Shown in pieces: positions 25,781 through 34,058 of a stretch of DNA of 64,000 nt. Position numbers and translations under genes: made by a program. This DNA is from JANWKQ01 sp964624635 (GTDB lineage: Bacteria; Bacteroidota; Bacteroidia; CAIKAF01). Location: positions 6,805 to 70,804 of the forward strand of contig CAZUXM010000009.1 in NCBI GenBank assembly GCA_964624635.1, written 5' to 3'. Below the pieces are notes generated by a model. That model saw nothing but the letters and a program-made list of their open reading frames with translations. It searched no databases and was not told the origin of the DNA. Position 1 is the first letter of the stretch; each line of letters opens with the position of its first letter.

Positions 25781-27073
25781 GTGAAATTATTTGTTAAAAT
25801 TCTGCTAAGAATGGCACAAAAATTGCACCAAAAATTACCGGAAGCGAAATATTTTCTTCCTGAACATAGAAAATACAGGACCATGTTAAAAGACCTTTAT
25901 CAATCAGCTTTATTTCCAAGTGAAATAAAAGCCATGTTGAAGATTAAAATGGAAGGACAAAAATTTGCACCGAGCAAATTATCATTAGAAGAATTAGCTA
26001 CCATTAATACAGATAAAGAGTTTTGTTATTCGGCACTCAATAAAGTATCACGATCATTTGCTATGGTCATTCAACAATTACCTGAAGATTTAAAAGATGC
26101 AGTATGTGTTTTTTATTTGGTATTACGTGCTTTGGATACGGTTGAAGATGACATGAAATTTCCGGAGAATGAAAAATGGCCATTATTAAGAGAATTTTAT
26201 AAAAAATCATATGATGAAAACTTCAAACTTACAGGAGTGGGTGATCAGGACAACTATACTGTACTCCTTGAAAATTATCCTAAGGTAACCCGTGTATTCA
26301 AATCATTACATCCGTCGTACCAGCATGTAATTGCTGACATTTGTTATAAGATGGGGAATGGGATGGCCGACTTTAGTGAGAAAAAAGTACATAGTATTGA
26401 AGATTACGATTTATATTGTTATTACGTAGCAGGTTTGGTAGGTATTGGTTTAAGTGGGTTGTTTAGTGCATCCGGGGCCGAATTACCTCAACTAAAAAAT
26501 GAGCATAAACTTTCCAACTCAATGGGATTGTTACTGCAAAAAACAAATATCATTAGAGATTACTGTGAAGACCTAGAAGGGGATAGAGTATTTTGGCCAA
26601 CGGAAGTATGGAAAAAATATAATAGTGAATTGGATTTTTTCCATAAAAATCCAACACACCCAAAATCATTGGCATGTTTAAATGAATTGGTAACAGATGC
26701 ATTACGACATGTTCCGGATGCATTATCCTATATGGCATCATTAAGAAACAAACAGGTGTTTCGTTTTTGTGCTATTCCACAGGTAATGGCTATCGCTACT
26801 TTATCAAAAGTATACAATAACCCAATGGTATTTACATCCAATGTAAAAATCAGAAAAGGGTTAGCTGCCAAATTGATGATGGAAACTCACAATATGGATG
26901 ATGTATATGAATACTTCGATCAATTTGCCCGTGAAATTTTAAGAAAACTTCCTGCCAATGATCCCAATTATCATCAAACCAAATCACAATTGGAACTTAT
27001 CTTTGCCACTATTGATGAACCAAATACTTTAGTGAAAGATCTCCTTGAAAAACAGGAGAAAACTACTGTATAA
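25781..27073 (+). CDS. Squalene synthase, eukaryote-like (farnesyl-diphosphate farnesyltransferase)
   Basis: 430 residues from GTG 25781, or 420 from ATG 25811; the ATG is a plausible alternative. It condenses two FPP to squalene with NADPH via presqualene diphosphate. Both Asp-rich motifs are intact: ALDTVEDDM (Asp119-Asp124, GTG numbering) and NIIRDYCEDLEGDRVFWP (Asp260-Asp264). The blocks YYVAGLVGIGLSGLFSASG, SNSMGLLLQKTNIIRD and RFCAIPQVMAIATL match the eukaryotic FDFT1/ERG9 family far better than the bacterial HpnCD pair. The C-terminal membrane anchor of the eukaryotic enzymes is absent. First gene of a two-gene transcript with squalene monooxygenase, back to back with the cyclase. Confidence 0.96.
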   Translation: MKLFVKILLRMAQKLHQKLPEAKYFLPEHRKYRTMLKDLYQSALFPSEIKAMLKIKMEGQKFAPSKLSLEELATINTDKEFCYSALNKVSRSFAMVIQQLPEDLKDAVCVFYLVLRALDTVEDDMKFPENEKWPLLREFYKKSYDENFKLTGVGDQDNYTVLLENYPKVTRVFKSLHPSYQHVIADICYKMGNGMADFSEKKVHSIEDYDLYCYYVAGLVGIGLSGLFSASGAELPQLKNEHKLSNSMGLLLQKTNIIRDYCEDLEGDRVFWPTEVWKKYNSELDFFHKNPTHPKSLACLNELVTDALRHVPDALSYMASLRNKQVFRFCAIPQVMAIATLSKVYNNPMVFTSNVKIRKGLAAKLMMETHNMDDVYEYFDQFAREILRKLPANDPNYHQTKSQLELIFATIDEPNTLVKDLLEKQEKTTV

Positions 27074-27086
27074 TTGTTGTGTTAGA

Positions 27087-28463
27087 ATGATTCATTCACC
27101 TTCTTATGATGTTTGTATAGTTGGAGCAGGAGTTGCAGGAGCAGCTATGGCTTCATATTTGGGTAAGAATGGTAAAAAAGTAGTAGTGATTGAAAAAAGT
27201 CTAGCTGAGATGGATCGCATTTTAGGCGAACTTTTGCAACCCGGTGGAGTACAAATGCTTCGCAAAATGGGATTGGAATCTACCTTAGAAAACATTGATG
27301 CACAACCGGTAGTTGGTTATGGAATGTTTTTGGATGACAAAAGTTTTCAAATTGGATATAAATCACCAGATAAAGGTCTCACCGGTTTCGGATTCAGAAA
27401 CGGAAAGTTCGTTCAGAATTTGAGAGGTTACATGCAAAATTTATCCAACGTAACGGTAATTGAAGCCAACGCAACATCACTCATTGAAAATCAAGGAAGA
27501 GTTGAAGGAGTAAATTATACTGATCAAAACGATCAACCTCAACAAGTTTATTCGCATCTCACTATTGTATGTGACGGAGCATTATCAATATTCAGAAAAG
27601 AACTTTCAACAACCGAAAAAAAAATTACCGGATATTTTTTAGGATTGATTCTTGAAAATTGTGATTTACCTTATCCCAACCATGGGCATGTAATTATGTC
27701 AGGGACATCTCCGGTTCTATTATACCCTATTACATCTACCGGAACCCGTGCTTTGATAGATTTTAAAGGAGATGCTGCACCAAGGATGGGTGAAGAACTA
27801 AAACAACATTTACTTACCAAAATCGGTGATATTATTCCTGCTTCTGCAAAACCATCATTCATAAATGCAGTAAATGCCGGGAAATATAAAGTATTTCCAA
27901 ACCATCGTTTACCGGTAACACCAATCATTAAAAAAGGAGTGGTATTGTTAGGTGATTCACTAAATATGAGACACCCTCTTACCGGCGGAGGAATGACTGC
28001 TTCATTTACCGATTGTTATAATTTGGGAAACGAATTATTAAAAGTAAAGGATTGGTGGAACATAAATGACCTGGAATTAGCAGTTCAAAAATTTTATTCA
28101 ACAAAAACGGAACAAACAGGCTCTATCAATATACTCGCAGATGCTTTGTATGGTGTAATGACCAGCCAGGATTTAAAAGAAGCCTGTTATGATTATTTAA
28201 ATCAGGGAGGAACAAAAGCTTCGGAACCTGTTTCTATTTTATCCGCTTTATCTCGTAATAAACAAATGCTCCAACGACATTTTTTTGCAGTGGCTTTTTA
28301 CGGAGCCAAAAATATTTTACGAGGTAAAAAAGGAAATAAAAGAATCAAACGAAGTTACCGCATGATTGGAGATGCTGTGAAAATTATTTCCCCATTATTA
28401 TTATCCGAGAAACCTTCGTTAGGTATGAAAGGATTATTAAAGGCTGCAAAACTTATATTTTAA
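27087..28463 (+). CDS. Squalene monooxygenase (squalene epoxidase)
   Basis: 458 residues from ATG 27087, 13 bp after the squalene synthase stop (an in-frame upstream TTG inside that gene is rejected). FAD-dependent; converts squalene to 2,3-oxidosqualene with O2 and a reductase. The FAD-binding GAGVAG is at residues 13-18 with Glu36. The diagnostic squalene epoxidase block DRILGELLQPGG is at 43-54, and GDSLNMRHPLTGGGMT (Asp290) is the second FAD motif, almost identical to SQLE/ERG1. IDAQPVVGYGMF also matches. The N-terminal membrane segment of the animal enzyme is missing. Coupled with the synthase and the cyclase, it makes the cluster specific for oxygen-dependent oxidosqualene chemistry. 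Confidence 0.95.
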   Translation: MIHSPSYDVCIVGAGVAGAAMASYLGKNGKKVVVIEKSLAEMDRILGELLQPGGVQMLRKMGLESTLENIDAQPVVGYGMFLDDKSFQIGYKSPDKGLTGFGFRNGKFVQNLRGYMQNLSNVTVIEANATSLIENQGRVEGVNYTDQNDQPQQVYSHLTIVCDGALSIFRKELSTTEKKITGYFLGLILENCDLPYPNHGHVIMSGTSPVLLYPITSTGTRALIDFKGDAAPRMGEELKQHLLTKIGDIIPASAKPSFINAVNAGKYKVFPNHRLPVTPIIKKGVVLLGDSLNMRHPLTGGGMTASFTDCYNLGNELLKVKDWWNINDLELAVQKFYSTKTEQTGSINILADALYGVMTSQDLKEACYDYLNQGGTKASEPVSILSALSRNKQMLQRHFFAVAFYGAKNILRGKKGNKRIKRSYRMIGDAVKIISPLLLSEKPSLGMKGLLKAAKLIF

Positions 28464-28480
28464 TTATTTACTACCATACA

Positions 28481-28512
28481 AAAAACGGGAAACCATCATA
28501 GCCTCCCGTTTC
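28481..28512. terminator. Bidirectional intrinsic terminator after squalene monooxygenase
   Basis: AAACGGGA (28483-28490) pairs with TCCCGTTT (28504-28511) around a 13-nt loop, between convergent genes. The T-run is short, so strength is moderate. Confidence 0.7.
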
Positions 28513-28533
28513 TATTGTACATAGTAGGTAAGA

Positions 28534-28896
28534 TTATTTTGTACCTGTAAATGTTGACACATCCCCTCCGCTAGAAAGAGTCCAGTTTAAAGTATTTCCA
28601 CTTACGGTGCCCGAAAACGACCCGGAGCCATCGGTATAACTTAAAGCATAATCGTTACCACTGGTAGTTACACTAACTTGACTTAAGGAAGTATTTGCTC
28701 CGCCATTAAAGGAGAAAACAGTTTGTACAGTATTTACATCAACTACGACTACATTGGTGGTAGCTGTTCCTCCTGGGCTACCATTAAACGTAAAGGTTCC
28801 ACTATACATTCCTTTCACTTGTTCTGATGGTTTTACGCAGGAGTTGAGTAGTACTACGCTTAGAACCATTACTGAGGATAAAATCAATTTTTTCAT
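28534..28896 (-). CDS. Small lipoprotein, beta-rich
   Basis: 120 residues. MKKLILSSVMVLSVVLLNSC gives a lipobox with Cys20. The mature part is rich in Gly, Ser and Thr with an alternating pattern (MYSGTFTFNGSPGGTA, YALSYTDGSGSFSGTVSG), consistent with a small beta barrel or sandwich facing the periplasm or surface. No known family. The gene for a second lipoprotein lies 11 bp upstream on the same strand, so the two are probably one transcript. Confidence 0.7.
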   Translation of the reverse strand: MKKLILSSVMVLSVVLLNSCVKPSEQVKGMYSGTFTFNGSPGGTATTNVVVVDVNTVQTVFSFNGGANTSLSQVSVTTSGNDYALSYTDGSGSFSGTVSGNTLNWTLSSGGDVSTFTGTK

Positions 28897-28907
28897 AATA
28901 TATTCAA

Positions 28908-29294
28908 TTAAAGTTTACGCATATAATAAGTAAATCCGTTGGTAGATTTTAATGTCAACCTTTTTCCATTACCATCAGCCGGCAGTTCGAAATTGTAAAT
29001 AGTTTTCATATCAAACTTTCTGTTATAAGTTTGTATAGCACCTTTATCTAAGTATGTAAGATCATACAAACTGCTATCAGGTGAATATTGAGAGGGCTTA
29101 TAAACCATTTCTTTTTCAGAAAAAGCATAATAGTTTCCCAGTACCATGTCTCGTGTAATATAATCGTCTTGAATTACAGCATCTTCAACAACCCATCTGC
29201 CTGTTAATGGAAATTTATTTTCTTTTTTACCACAACTTATAATAAGAGATGTAGCTAAAACTAACAGAAATACCATTTTTGGAGTAGTCTTCAT
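28908..29294 (-). CDS. Lipocalin-like lipoprotein
   Basis: 128 residues. The signal MVFLLVLATSLIISC ends in Cys21. The mature part starts FPLTGRWVVEDAVIQDD, the 'GxW' N-terminal signature of small lipocalin-like lipoproteins common in Bacteroidota, and continues in short strands to FTYYMRKL. Function unknown; these are outer-membrane-anchored and of unknown ligand. First of two adjacent lipoprotein genes on the minus strand, divergent from the TPR kinase (75 bp). Confidence 0.7.
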   Translation of the reverse strand: MKTTPKMVFLLVLATSLIISCGKKENKFPLTGRWVVEDAVIQDDYITRDMVLGNYYAFSEKEMVYKPSQYSPDSSLYDLTYLDKGAIQTYNRKFDMKTIYNFELPADGNGKRLTLKSTNGFTYYMRKL

Positions 29295-29369
29295 AATTTT
29301 ATGTTTATTTTGGTGCTAAATTATGGCCTGAACTCAGTTCAACTAAGGATTTGATACCAACTACTTATT

Positions 29370-31331
29370 TTGATACATCAACTGCAGAATTATATTATAA
29401 AAGCGAGCTGTTTTATAGGCATTTTAATCCTTGCCTTCTTCCAAAAAAGCTATGCACAAGCCGATGTGTACCGTGATAGTTTACAAAACTTAGTTAATAA
29501 AAACATAGAAGACAGCAATACAGTGGCTAGTCTCATTGAATTGAGTTTTTACATTATAGAAAGTGAACCCTCTACCTCATTATCATATTCAAAGAGGGCC
29601 TTAGATATATCCGAAAAAATTCAATGGGACGAGGGAGTGGCTTGGAGTATGCTCAATGTAGGACTAGCATATGATTATCTGGCCGATTATGATACCGCCA
29701 TGATTTATTATCAAAAAGCTTTTGACAAACGAGCTTCTATGAACGATATGAATGGAATGGCAAGTGCCTTAATGAATGCAGGAGGAAGTTATTATTACAG
29801 GGGGATATATTCAATAGCTCTCGATTATTTTTTAAAGGCATTGGACTTATATAAGCTAACAAAAAACGAACTGGGTATAACCCGATGTTTAAATAACCTG
29901 GGCGCAGTTTCCCGTTCAAAGAAAGATTATCAGGAAGCTCTCAAATATTATATGGAATCAAAAAAGATAAGAGAGAAAAATAATGATAAAGAGGGAATGA
30001 TGGTTTTATATAACAATATTAGTTTGTTGTTTGGATATATAGGGAACTATCAAGCAAGTATTGAATATGCACAACGTTCAGAAAAAATAGCACGTGAATT
30101 GAATAAAACAATAGATCTTGCGAATGCTTTATTAAATATAGGAATGGGGAACCTTGCATTTGAAAGAATAACTGAAGCAGAGAATTATCTCATCCAATCA
30201 TACCAAGCTGTTAATAGTACTGATGACCAACAATACCGTGCATTTATTCTTGCCGGGTTAGGCGAATTGTATATGAAGAAAAATCAATATAACTTATCTA
30301 TAACTTACCTCGATTCATCGCTAACACTTGCCATTAATCAACAGCGTTTAGAACTCACAAGCAAATGTTACAAGTTACTTTCAGCTTCCTATGAAAAAAG
30401 GGGACAAAAAGATAAAAGCCTTGAGTATTATAAAAAATTTGATGAGCTCAGCGATTCTCTCTTGAATCAAGAGAATCTTCGTTTAATGAATGAGATGAAT
30501 GTCATTCATAAAGTGAGTGAAACTCAAAGAGAAAACAATCAATTATTTATTGATAAAAATGCTGAAGCAGAAAAAGCAAGTAGAAGTGCCAAACAAAGAA
30601 ACGTTTTTATTGGATTCACGATAATTGTTATTATAATTTCAGTATTATTACTTCTTTCTACTCGAAAAAACATAAGGATTCGTAAAGAACTGGCGGCAAA
30701 AAATCAATTAATTGAAAAAGCTCTCAATGAAAAAGAAGTATTGCTTAAAGAAATTCACCATAGGGTAAAAAACAATCTTCAACTCATATCAAGTTTACTA
30801 GAACTACAAATAAACCGAACAACAGAACAATCTATTATTGATGCTTTGATAGAAAGTCAGAATAGAATAGAGTCCATGTCAATGATTCACAAGTACCTAT
30901 ATAGTCATGAAAATATTGGTGCTATTGACATGAAAGTATATTTTGAACAATTGGCCGGACAAATAGAAAAAACTTATCTAAAACCGGGAGTTGTTGTAAA
31001 GAAAAATTTCCACCTTGAACCAACACAATTAAGTCTTGACACGGCTGTTCCTCTGGGCATTATTGTAACTGAAATCATTTCAAACAGCTATAAGTATGCA
31101 TTCCATACAGGCAAGGAAAATATATTGTCTCTAAGTATATCAGGGAATACAGATGAGTATACATTAACTGTTGCTGACAATGGAGAACCCGTTGATATTC
31201 AAAAAATCAAAGAAAAAGCTAATTCATTAGGTTTAAAATTGATACATTTATTATCAAAACAATTACGGGCTGAATTAAGCATAACCAATGATAACGGGCT
31301 AAAGTTCGTACTAAAAGGCAAACAAGAATGA
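29370..31331 (+). CDS. TPR-containing membrane sensor histidine kinase (HisKA_2 type)
   Basis: 653 residues. Signal/anchor IIKASCFIGILILAFFQKSYAQ is followed by periplasmic tetratricopeptide repeats (about residues 50-370, for example MIYYQKAFDKRASMNDMNGM). A membrane helix lies at about 412-430 (FIGFTIIVIIISVLLLLS). The dimerisation/phospho-acceptor motif EIHHRVKNNLQLIS (His463/His464) marks the HisKA_2 group. The ATPase domain has EIISNSYKYA and VADNGEPVD. No ATG gives the signal peptide; TTG 29370 is the best start because a stop lies 18 bp upstream in frame. It overlaps the LytTR regulator by 4 bp (ATGA), its obvious partner. Confidence 0.92.
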   Translation: MIHQLQNYIIKASCFIGILILAFFQKSYAQADVYRDSLQNLVNKNIEDSNTVASLIELSFYIIESEPSTSLSYSKRALDISEKIQWDEGVAWSMLNVGLAYDYLADYDTAMIYYQKAFDKRASMNDMNGMASALMNAGGSYYYRGIYSIALDYFLKALDLYKLTKNELGITRCLNNLGAVSRSKKDYQEALKYYMESKKIREKNNDKEGMMVLYNNISLLFGYIGNYQASIEYAQRSEKIARELNKTIDLANALLNIGMGNLAFERITEAENYLIQSYQAVNSTDDQQYRAFILAGLGELYMKKNQYNLSITYLDSSLTLAINQQRLELTSKCYKLLSASYEKRGQKDKSLEYYKKFDELSDSLLNQENLRLMNEMNVIHKVSETQRENNQLFIDKNAEAEKASRSAKQRNVFIGFTIIVIIISVLLLLSTRKNIRIRKELAAKNQLIEKALNEKEVLLKEIHHRVKNNLQLISSLLELQINRTTEQSIIDALIESQNRIESMSMIHKYLYSHENIGAIDMKVYFEQLAGQIEKTYLKPGVVVKKNFHLEPTQLSLDTAVPLGIIVTEIISNSYKYAFHTGKENILSLSISGNTDEYTLTVADNGEPVDIQKIKEKANSLGLKLIHLLSKQLRAELSITNDNGLKFVLKGKQE

Positions 31332-32035
31332 GTACCAGAATATTGATTGTAGAAGATGAGCTAATCATTGCTGAGGACATCAAAGAAAAAATTATCAGCT
31401 TTGGTTATGAGATAGCCGAAGTAGTAGATAGTTTTGATGAAACTATAAATATTTTAAAAGAAGTTCAACCTGATTTAATATTATTGGATATTGCTTTAAA
31501 AGGCAAAAAAACAGGTATAGATATTGCCCGTGAAATTGATGCACATTATCATATCCCCTATATATTTCTTACTTCTAACCATGATAGTAAAACTTTAGAA
31601 CTGGTAAAATCAGTTCATGCCTCTTCTTACCTTATGAAACCTTATAAAAAGGAAGAACTATACATGGCTATTGAACTGGCATTTCAACCTAGAACCACCA
31701 CACAGGATAAACCACTTCAACCTACAGATCATATTTTTATTAAGGAAGGACATAGCTTTCAAAAGATAAAAAAGAATGACATTCGTTATTTAAAATCCGA
31801 AGGAGTATACATCGAAATATATACTGAAAATAAAAGGCATATTACCAGAGATAGTTTCAAAAACATTGTAGAAAAACTACCGACCGAAAAATTTATACAA
31901 ACTCATAAATCCTTTTACATTAACACTGACCATATTACGTCTGTTAACGCAATTGCAGTTATCCTAGGCAATGACGAGATCCCTTTAGGAAGAACATTTA
32001 AAGACGAAGTAAATAAACAATTAGGGATTGAATAA
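31328..32035 (+). CDS. LytTR-family response regulator, partner of the TPR kinase
   Basis: 235 residues. Receiver about 1-120 with Glu9/Asp10, phospho-acceptor Asp54 (LILLDIALKGKKTGIDIA), FLTSN and Lys in YLMKPYKKEEL. LytTR domain about 140-235 (IRYLKSEGVYIEIYTEN, FIQTHKSFYINTDHITSV). It overlaps the kinase by 4 bp, so the pair is a co-translated two-component system. Targets are unknown; the LytTR domain binds short direct repeats upstream of regulated genes, but I could not identify any in the window. Confidence 0.95.
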   Translation: MSTRILIVEDELIIAEDIKEKIISFGYEIAEVVDSFDETINILKEVQPDLILLDIALKGKKTGIDIAREIDAHYHIPYIFLTSNHDSKTLELVKSVHASSYLMKPYKKEELYMAIELAFQPRTTTQDKPLQPTDHIFIKEGHSFQKIKKNDIRYLKSEGVYIEIYTENKRHITRDSFKNIVEKLPTEKFIQTHKSFYINTDHITSVNAIAVILGNDEIPLGRTFKDEVNKQLGIE

Positions 32036-32135
32036 AGTTATTGATTAACATAAGCCTGTCGTTGGTATCATGAATGTATAAATATTAAAATATAGTGTTA
32101 TGTTTGTAATACTAATCACAAACTGAAAATTTATT

Positions 32136-32543
32136 ATGAAACGAATTACAAGTATTTTAATAGTAAGCACCACTATATTACTACTTAACTCGTGTGGAGG
32201 TAGTCTTGATAGTAAGCTTCAAGGGAAATGGCAATGGTTAGCTGCAGAAAAAGCAGACGGATCAGAACCTTTGAGTATGACAGGACAACAGTATTTTTTA
32301 TTTAAAGGTGGTAAATATCTTTACCTGGATTACTCAAGTGGAGATGCTACCGAAAACTGGGATACCAATTCGTTACCTTATAAATTAGATTCTAAAACGA
32401 AATTGCTTACTATTATGTCAACGGATGGTCATTCAGAGCTAAAACATTATAAAGTAGGTTTTAAAGACAAAAATACATTATTATTAACCGTAGATGACGC
32501 CGGTGAATTTTATGGTGAAGTTTGGAGGTTTAAAAAGATGTAA
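32136..32543 (+). CDS. Lipocalin-like lipoprotein
   Basis: 135 residues. SILIVSTTILLLNSCGGS gives a lipobox Cys20. The mature part starts LDSKLQGKWQWLAAE (the GxW motif of lipocalin-like folds) and ends VDDAGEFYGEVWRFKKM, the closing strand. It resembles the other small lipocalin-like lipoproteins at 28.9 and 46.8 kb in design but not closely in sequence. Function unknown; probably outer-membrane anchored. Confidence 0.7.
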   Translation: MKRITSILIVSTTILLLNSCGGSLDSKLQGKWQWLAAEKADGSEPLSMTGQQYFLFKGGKYLYLDYSSGDATENWDTNSLPYKLDSKTKLLTIMSTDGHSELKHYKVGFKDKNTLLLTVDDAGEFYGEVWRFKKM

Positions 32544-32608
32544 CCTACACAATTGACCTAATATATATAACGGGCAAAAACTTCATAGGATATTATTACC
32601 TTTAGCCT

Positions 32609-32971
32609 ATGAAATTTCTGCTCGTTTTTATTGGAAGTGGTTTGGGCGGTGCATTACGTTATGGGATTTCATTGTTATTTGTTTCCAGCACAACAAGATT
32701 TCCTTGGTCCACCTTTACTGCAAATATCGCTGCCGCATTTTTAGTAGGAATATTCTTTGCTTTAGGAACCCAAAAACAATGGATGGATAAAAATTATCTA
32801 TTATTACTTACGACGGGTCTTTGTGGCGGATTGAGTACCTTCAGTACTTTCAGCATAGAAACTTTAAAATTATGGCAAGGTCAACAGTATGGTATTGGAA
32901 TACTGTATGTTTTTGTAAGTATACTGTCTTGTATTTTATTTACTTACCTTGGAAGTAAGATGATTCATTAA
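32609..32971 (+). CDS. crcB: Fluoride ion channel CrcB (Fluc)
   Basis: 120 residues, the size of a single-subunit dual-topology Fluc channel. Four helices; conserved features are GSGLGGALRYGIS, the TFTANIAAAFLVG helix (Asn in the pore region) and the TTGLCGGLSTFSTFSIE block with the two pore phenylalanines and the Na+ site region. It exports fluoride from the cytoplasm. TACCTTTA at 32597-32604 resembles a -7 box immediately before the ATG, so the transcript may have almost no leader. No fluoride riboswitch was seen upstream. It stops 1 bp before the convergent secreted protein gene ends. Confidence 0.95.
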   Translation: MKFLLVFIGSGLGGALRYGISLLFVSSTTRFPWSTFTANIAAAFLVGIFFALGTQKQWMDKNYLLLLTTGLCGGLSTFSTFSIETLKLWQGQQYGIGILYVFVSILSCILFTYLGSKMIH

Positions 32972-33562
32972 CTACTTACACTCATCTTTATAAATATCAA
33001 TATAATCAAAGATTCCTTTAATAGCCTCTGGCTTCATATCTCTTTTTAGAGAAGTATTGGTTCTTACCGCATCACAAACTTTGTATACATCACACCATGT
33101 ATTATTATGAAGGTGTTCCTGCGCGGTAATAAGAGCTAAAATCATATTACAACCGAAGCTCGTTGGATTCTTTTGTACAGCAGTTGTAGCCGTCTCTTTG
33201 GCTAATGATACTTCAAAATAATCACCTAAGGCTAAAACATAAGCCATACAACAATAATCATCGCCGGTTCTTTTACTCTCCGGCTTGTTCTCCATCATAT
33301 ACTCAATAAACATATTGGCATTTATCGCAGCATTTTCTCCCCAGCCCAGTTGACAAATCAATGCAAGCTTCTCTCCTAAATCCCCTTTCCCTGCTAAAAA
33401 TGTGGTCATATCATCCATCAGCAATCCATTGGTTTCAACAGCCATTTGTACCCATTTACTTTTTTCATACCCTTTGGTAAGATTTGTTGAGGTGAGTGGA
33501 GAATCTGCCTTTACGATACTCACCAGGGTCATTACGAAGCTTAATACAATGATTTTTTTCAT
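32972..33562 (-). CDS. Secreted helical protein, function unknown
   Basis: 196 residues with signal peptide KKIIVLSFVMTLVSIVKA. The mature part is mainly helical, with a TPR-like rhythm in the second half (EVSLAKETATTAVQKNP, MILALITAQEHLHNN) and several cysteines (residues 69, 103-104, 136, 156 and 162 approx.) that could form disulfides. No family recognised. It is convergent with crcB, the stops being adjacent. Confidence 0.6.
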   Translation of the reverse strand: MKKIIVLSFVMTLVSIVKADSPLTSTNLTKGYEKSKWVQMAVETNGLLMDDMTTFLAGKGDLGEKLALICQLGWGENAAINANMFIEYMMENKPESKRTGDDYCCMAYVLALGDYFEVSLAKETATTAVQKNPTSFGCNMILALITAQEHLHNNTWCDVYKVCDAVRTNTSLKRDMKPEAIKGIFDYIDIYKDECK

Positions 33563-33798
33563 ACTTAAATTCTATGCTCAAATATATACAACCACCCGTT
33601 TTTAAGCCTACACAGTTCATGAACAAACCATTATGTTATATGAACGGACATATATACAAACTTCGATATACGTTGTGCTTAATAATATCTCCGAGTAAAA
33701 AACCGGCACTAAAACATGAAAAATCAAAATTTCGATATCACCCCTGCACAATTTAATCATATACGAGGCGTTTTTGGTACTGAAAAAAGAACCAAGTT

Positions 33799-33996
33799 AT
33801 GTTAGAAAACCGTAACAAGCCTCTCAGCCGAAGAGAGCAGGAGATTTTTAATGCCCTGTTGACAGGGGTCTCTAATAAAGAAATATCCGAAAAATATTTC
33901 ATCTCTATCAACACCGTGAAAACTCACATCAAAAAAATTTATTTCAAAATGGGATTAAAAAACCGCGTTGAGCTGATAAGTAAATTCAAAAATTAA
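33799..33996 (+). CDS. Stand-alone LuxR-type helix-turn-helix regulator
   Basis: 65 residues consisting almost only of the LuxR/GerE DNA-binding domain: LSRREQEIFNALLTGVSNKE, then ISINTVKTHIKKIYFKMGLK with the recognition helix, and NRVELISKF. No receiver or ligand domain is present. The ATG is preceded by AT-rich sequence without a strong SD, as usual here. A strong terminator follows at once, so it is a monocistronic gene. Similar small HTH proteins are known, but the regulated genes cannot be deduced. A truncated descendant of a two-domain regulator is possible; no remnant is visible upstream. Confidence 0.85.
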   Translation: MLENRNKPLSRREQEIFNALLTGVSNKEISEKYFISINTVKTHIKKIYFKMGLKNRVELISKFKN

Positions 33997-34002
33997 GGGT
34001 AA

Positions 34003-34035
34003 AAAAATACCCCGCTAAATAAGCGGGGTATTTTT
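34003..34035. terminator. Bidirectional intrinsic terminator
   Basis: AAAAATACCCCGC (34003-34015) and GCGGGGTATTTTT (34023-34035) are perfect inverted copies with a 7-nt loop, between convergent luxR-type and sdhB genes. Confidence 0.92.
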
Positions 34036-34058
34036 AATATCATTATAGTGGTTTTATA

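Noticed and set aside
27045..27086. TTG start of squalene monooxygenase inside the squalene synthase gene
   Set aside because: The added residues are unlike the family, and ATG 27087 gives a normal FAD-binding N-terminus.
32544..32608. Fluoride riboswitch upstream of crcB
   Set aside because: The spacer is only 65 bp and none of the conserved riboswitch sequence was seen; the -7-like box directly before the ATG also leaves no room.
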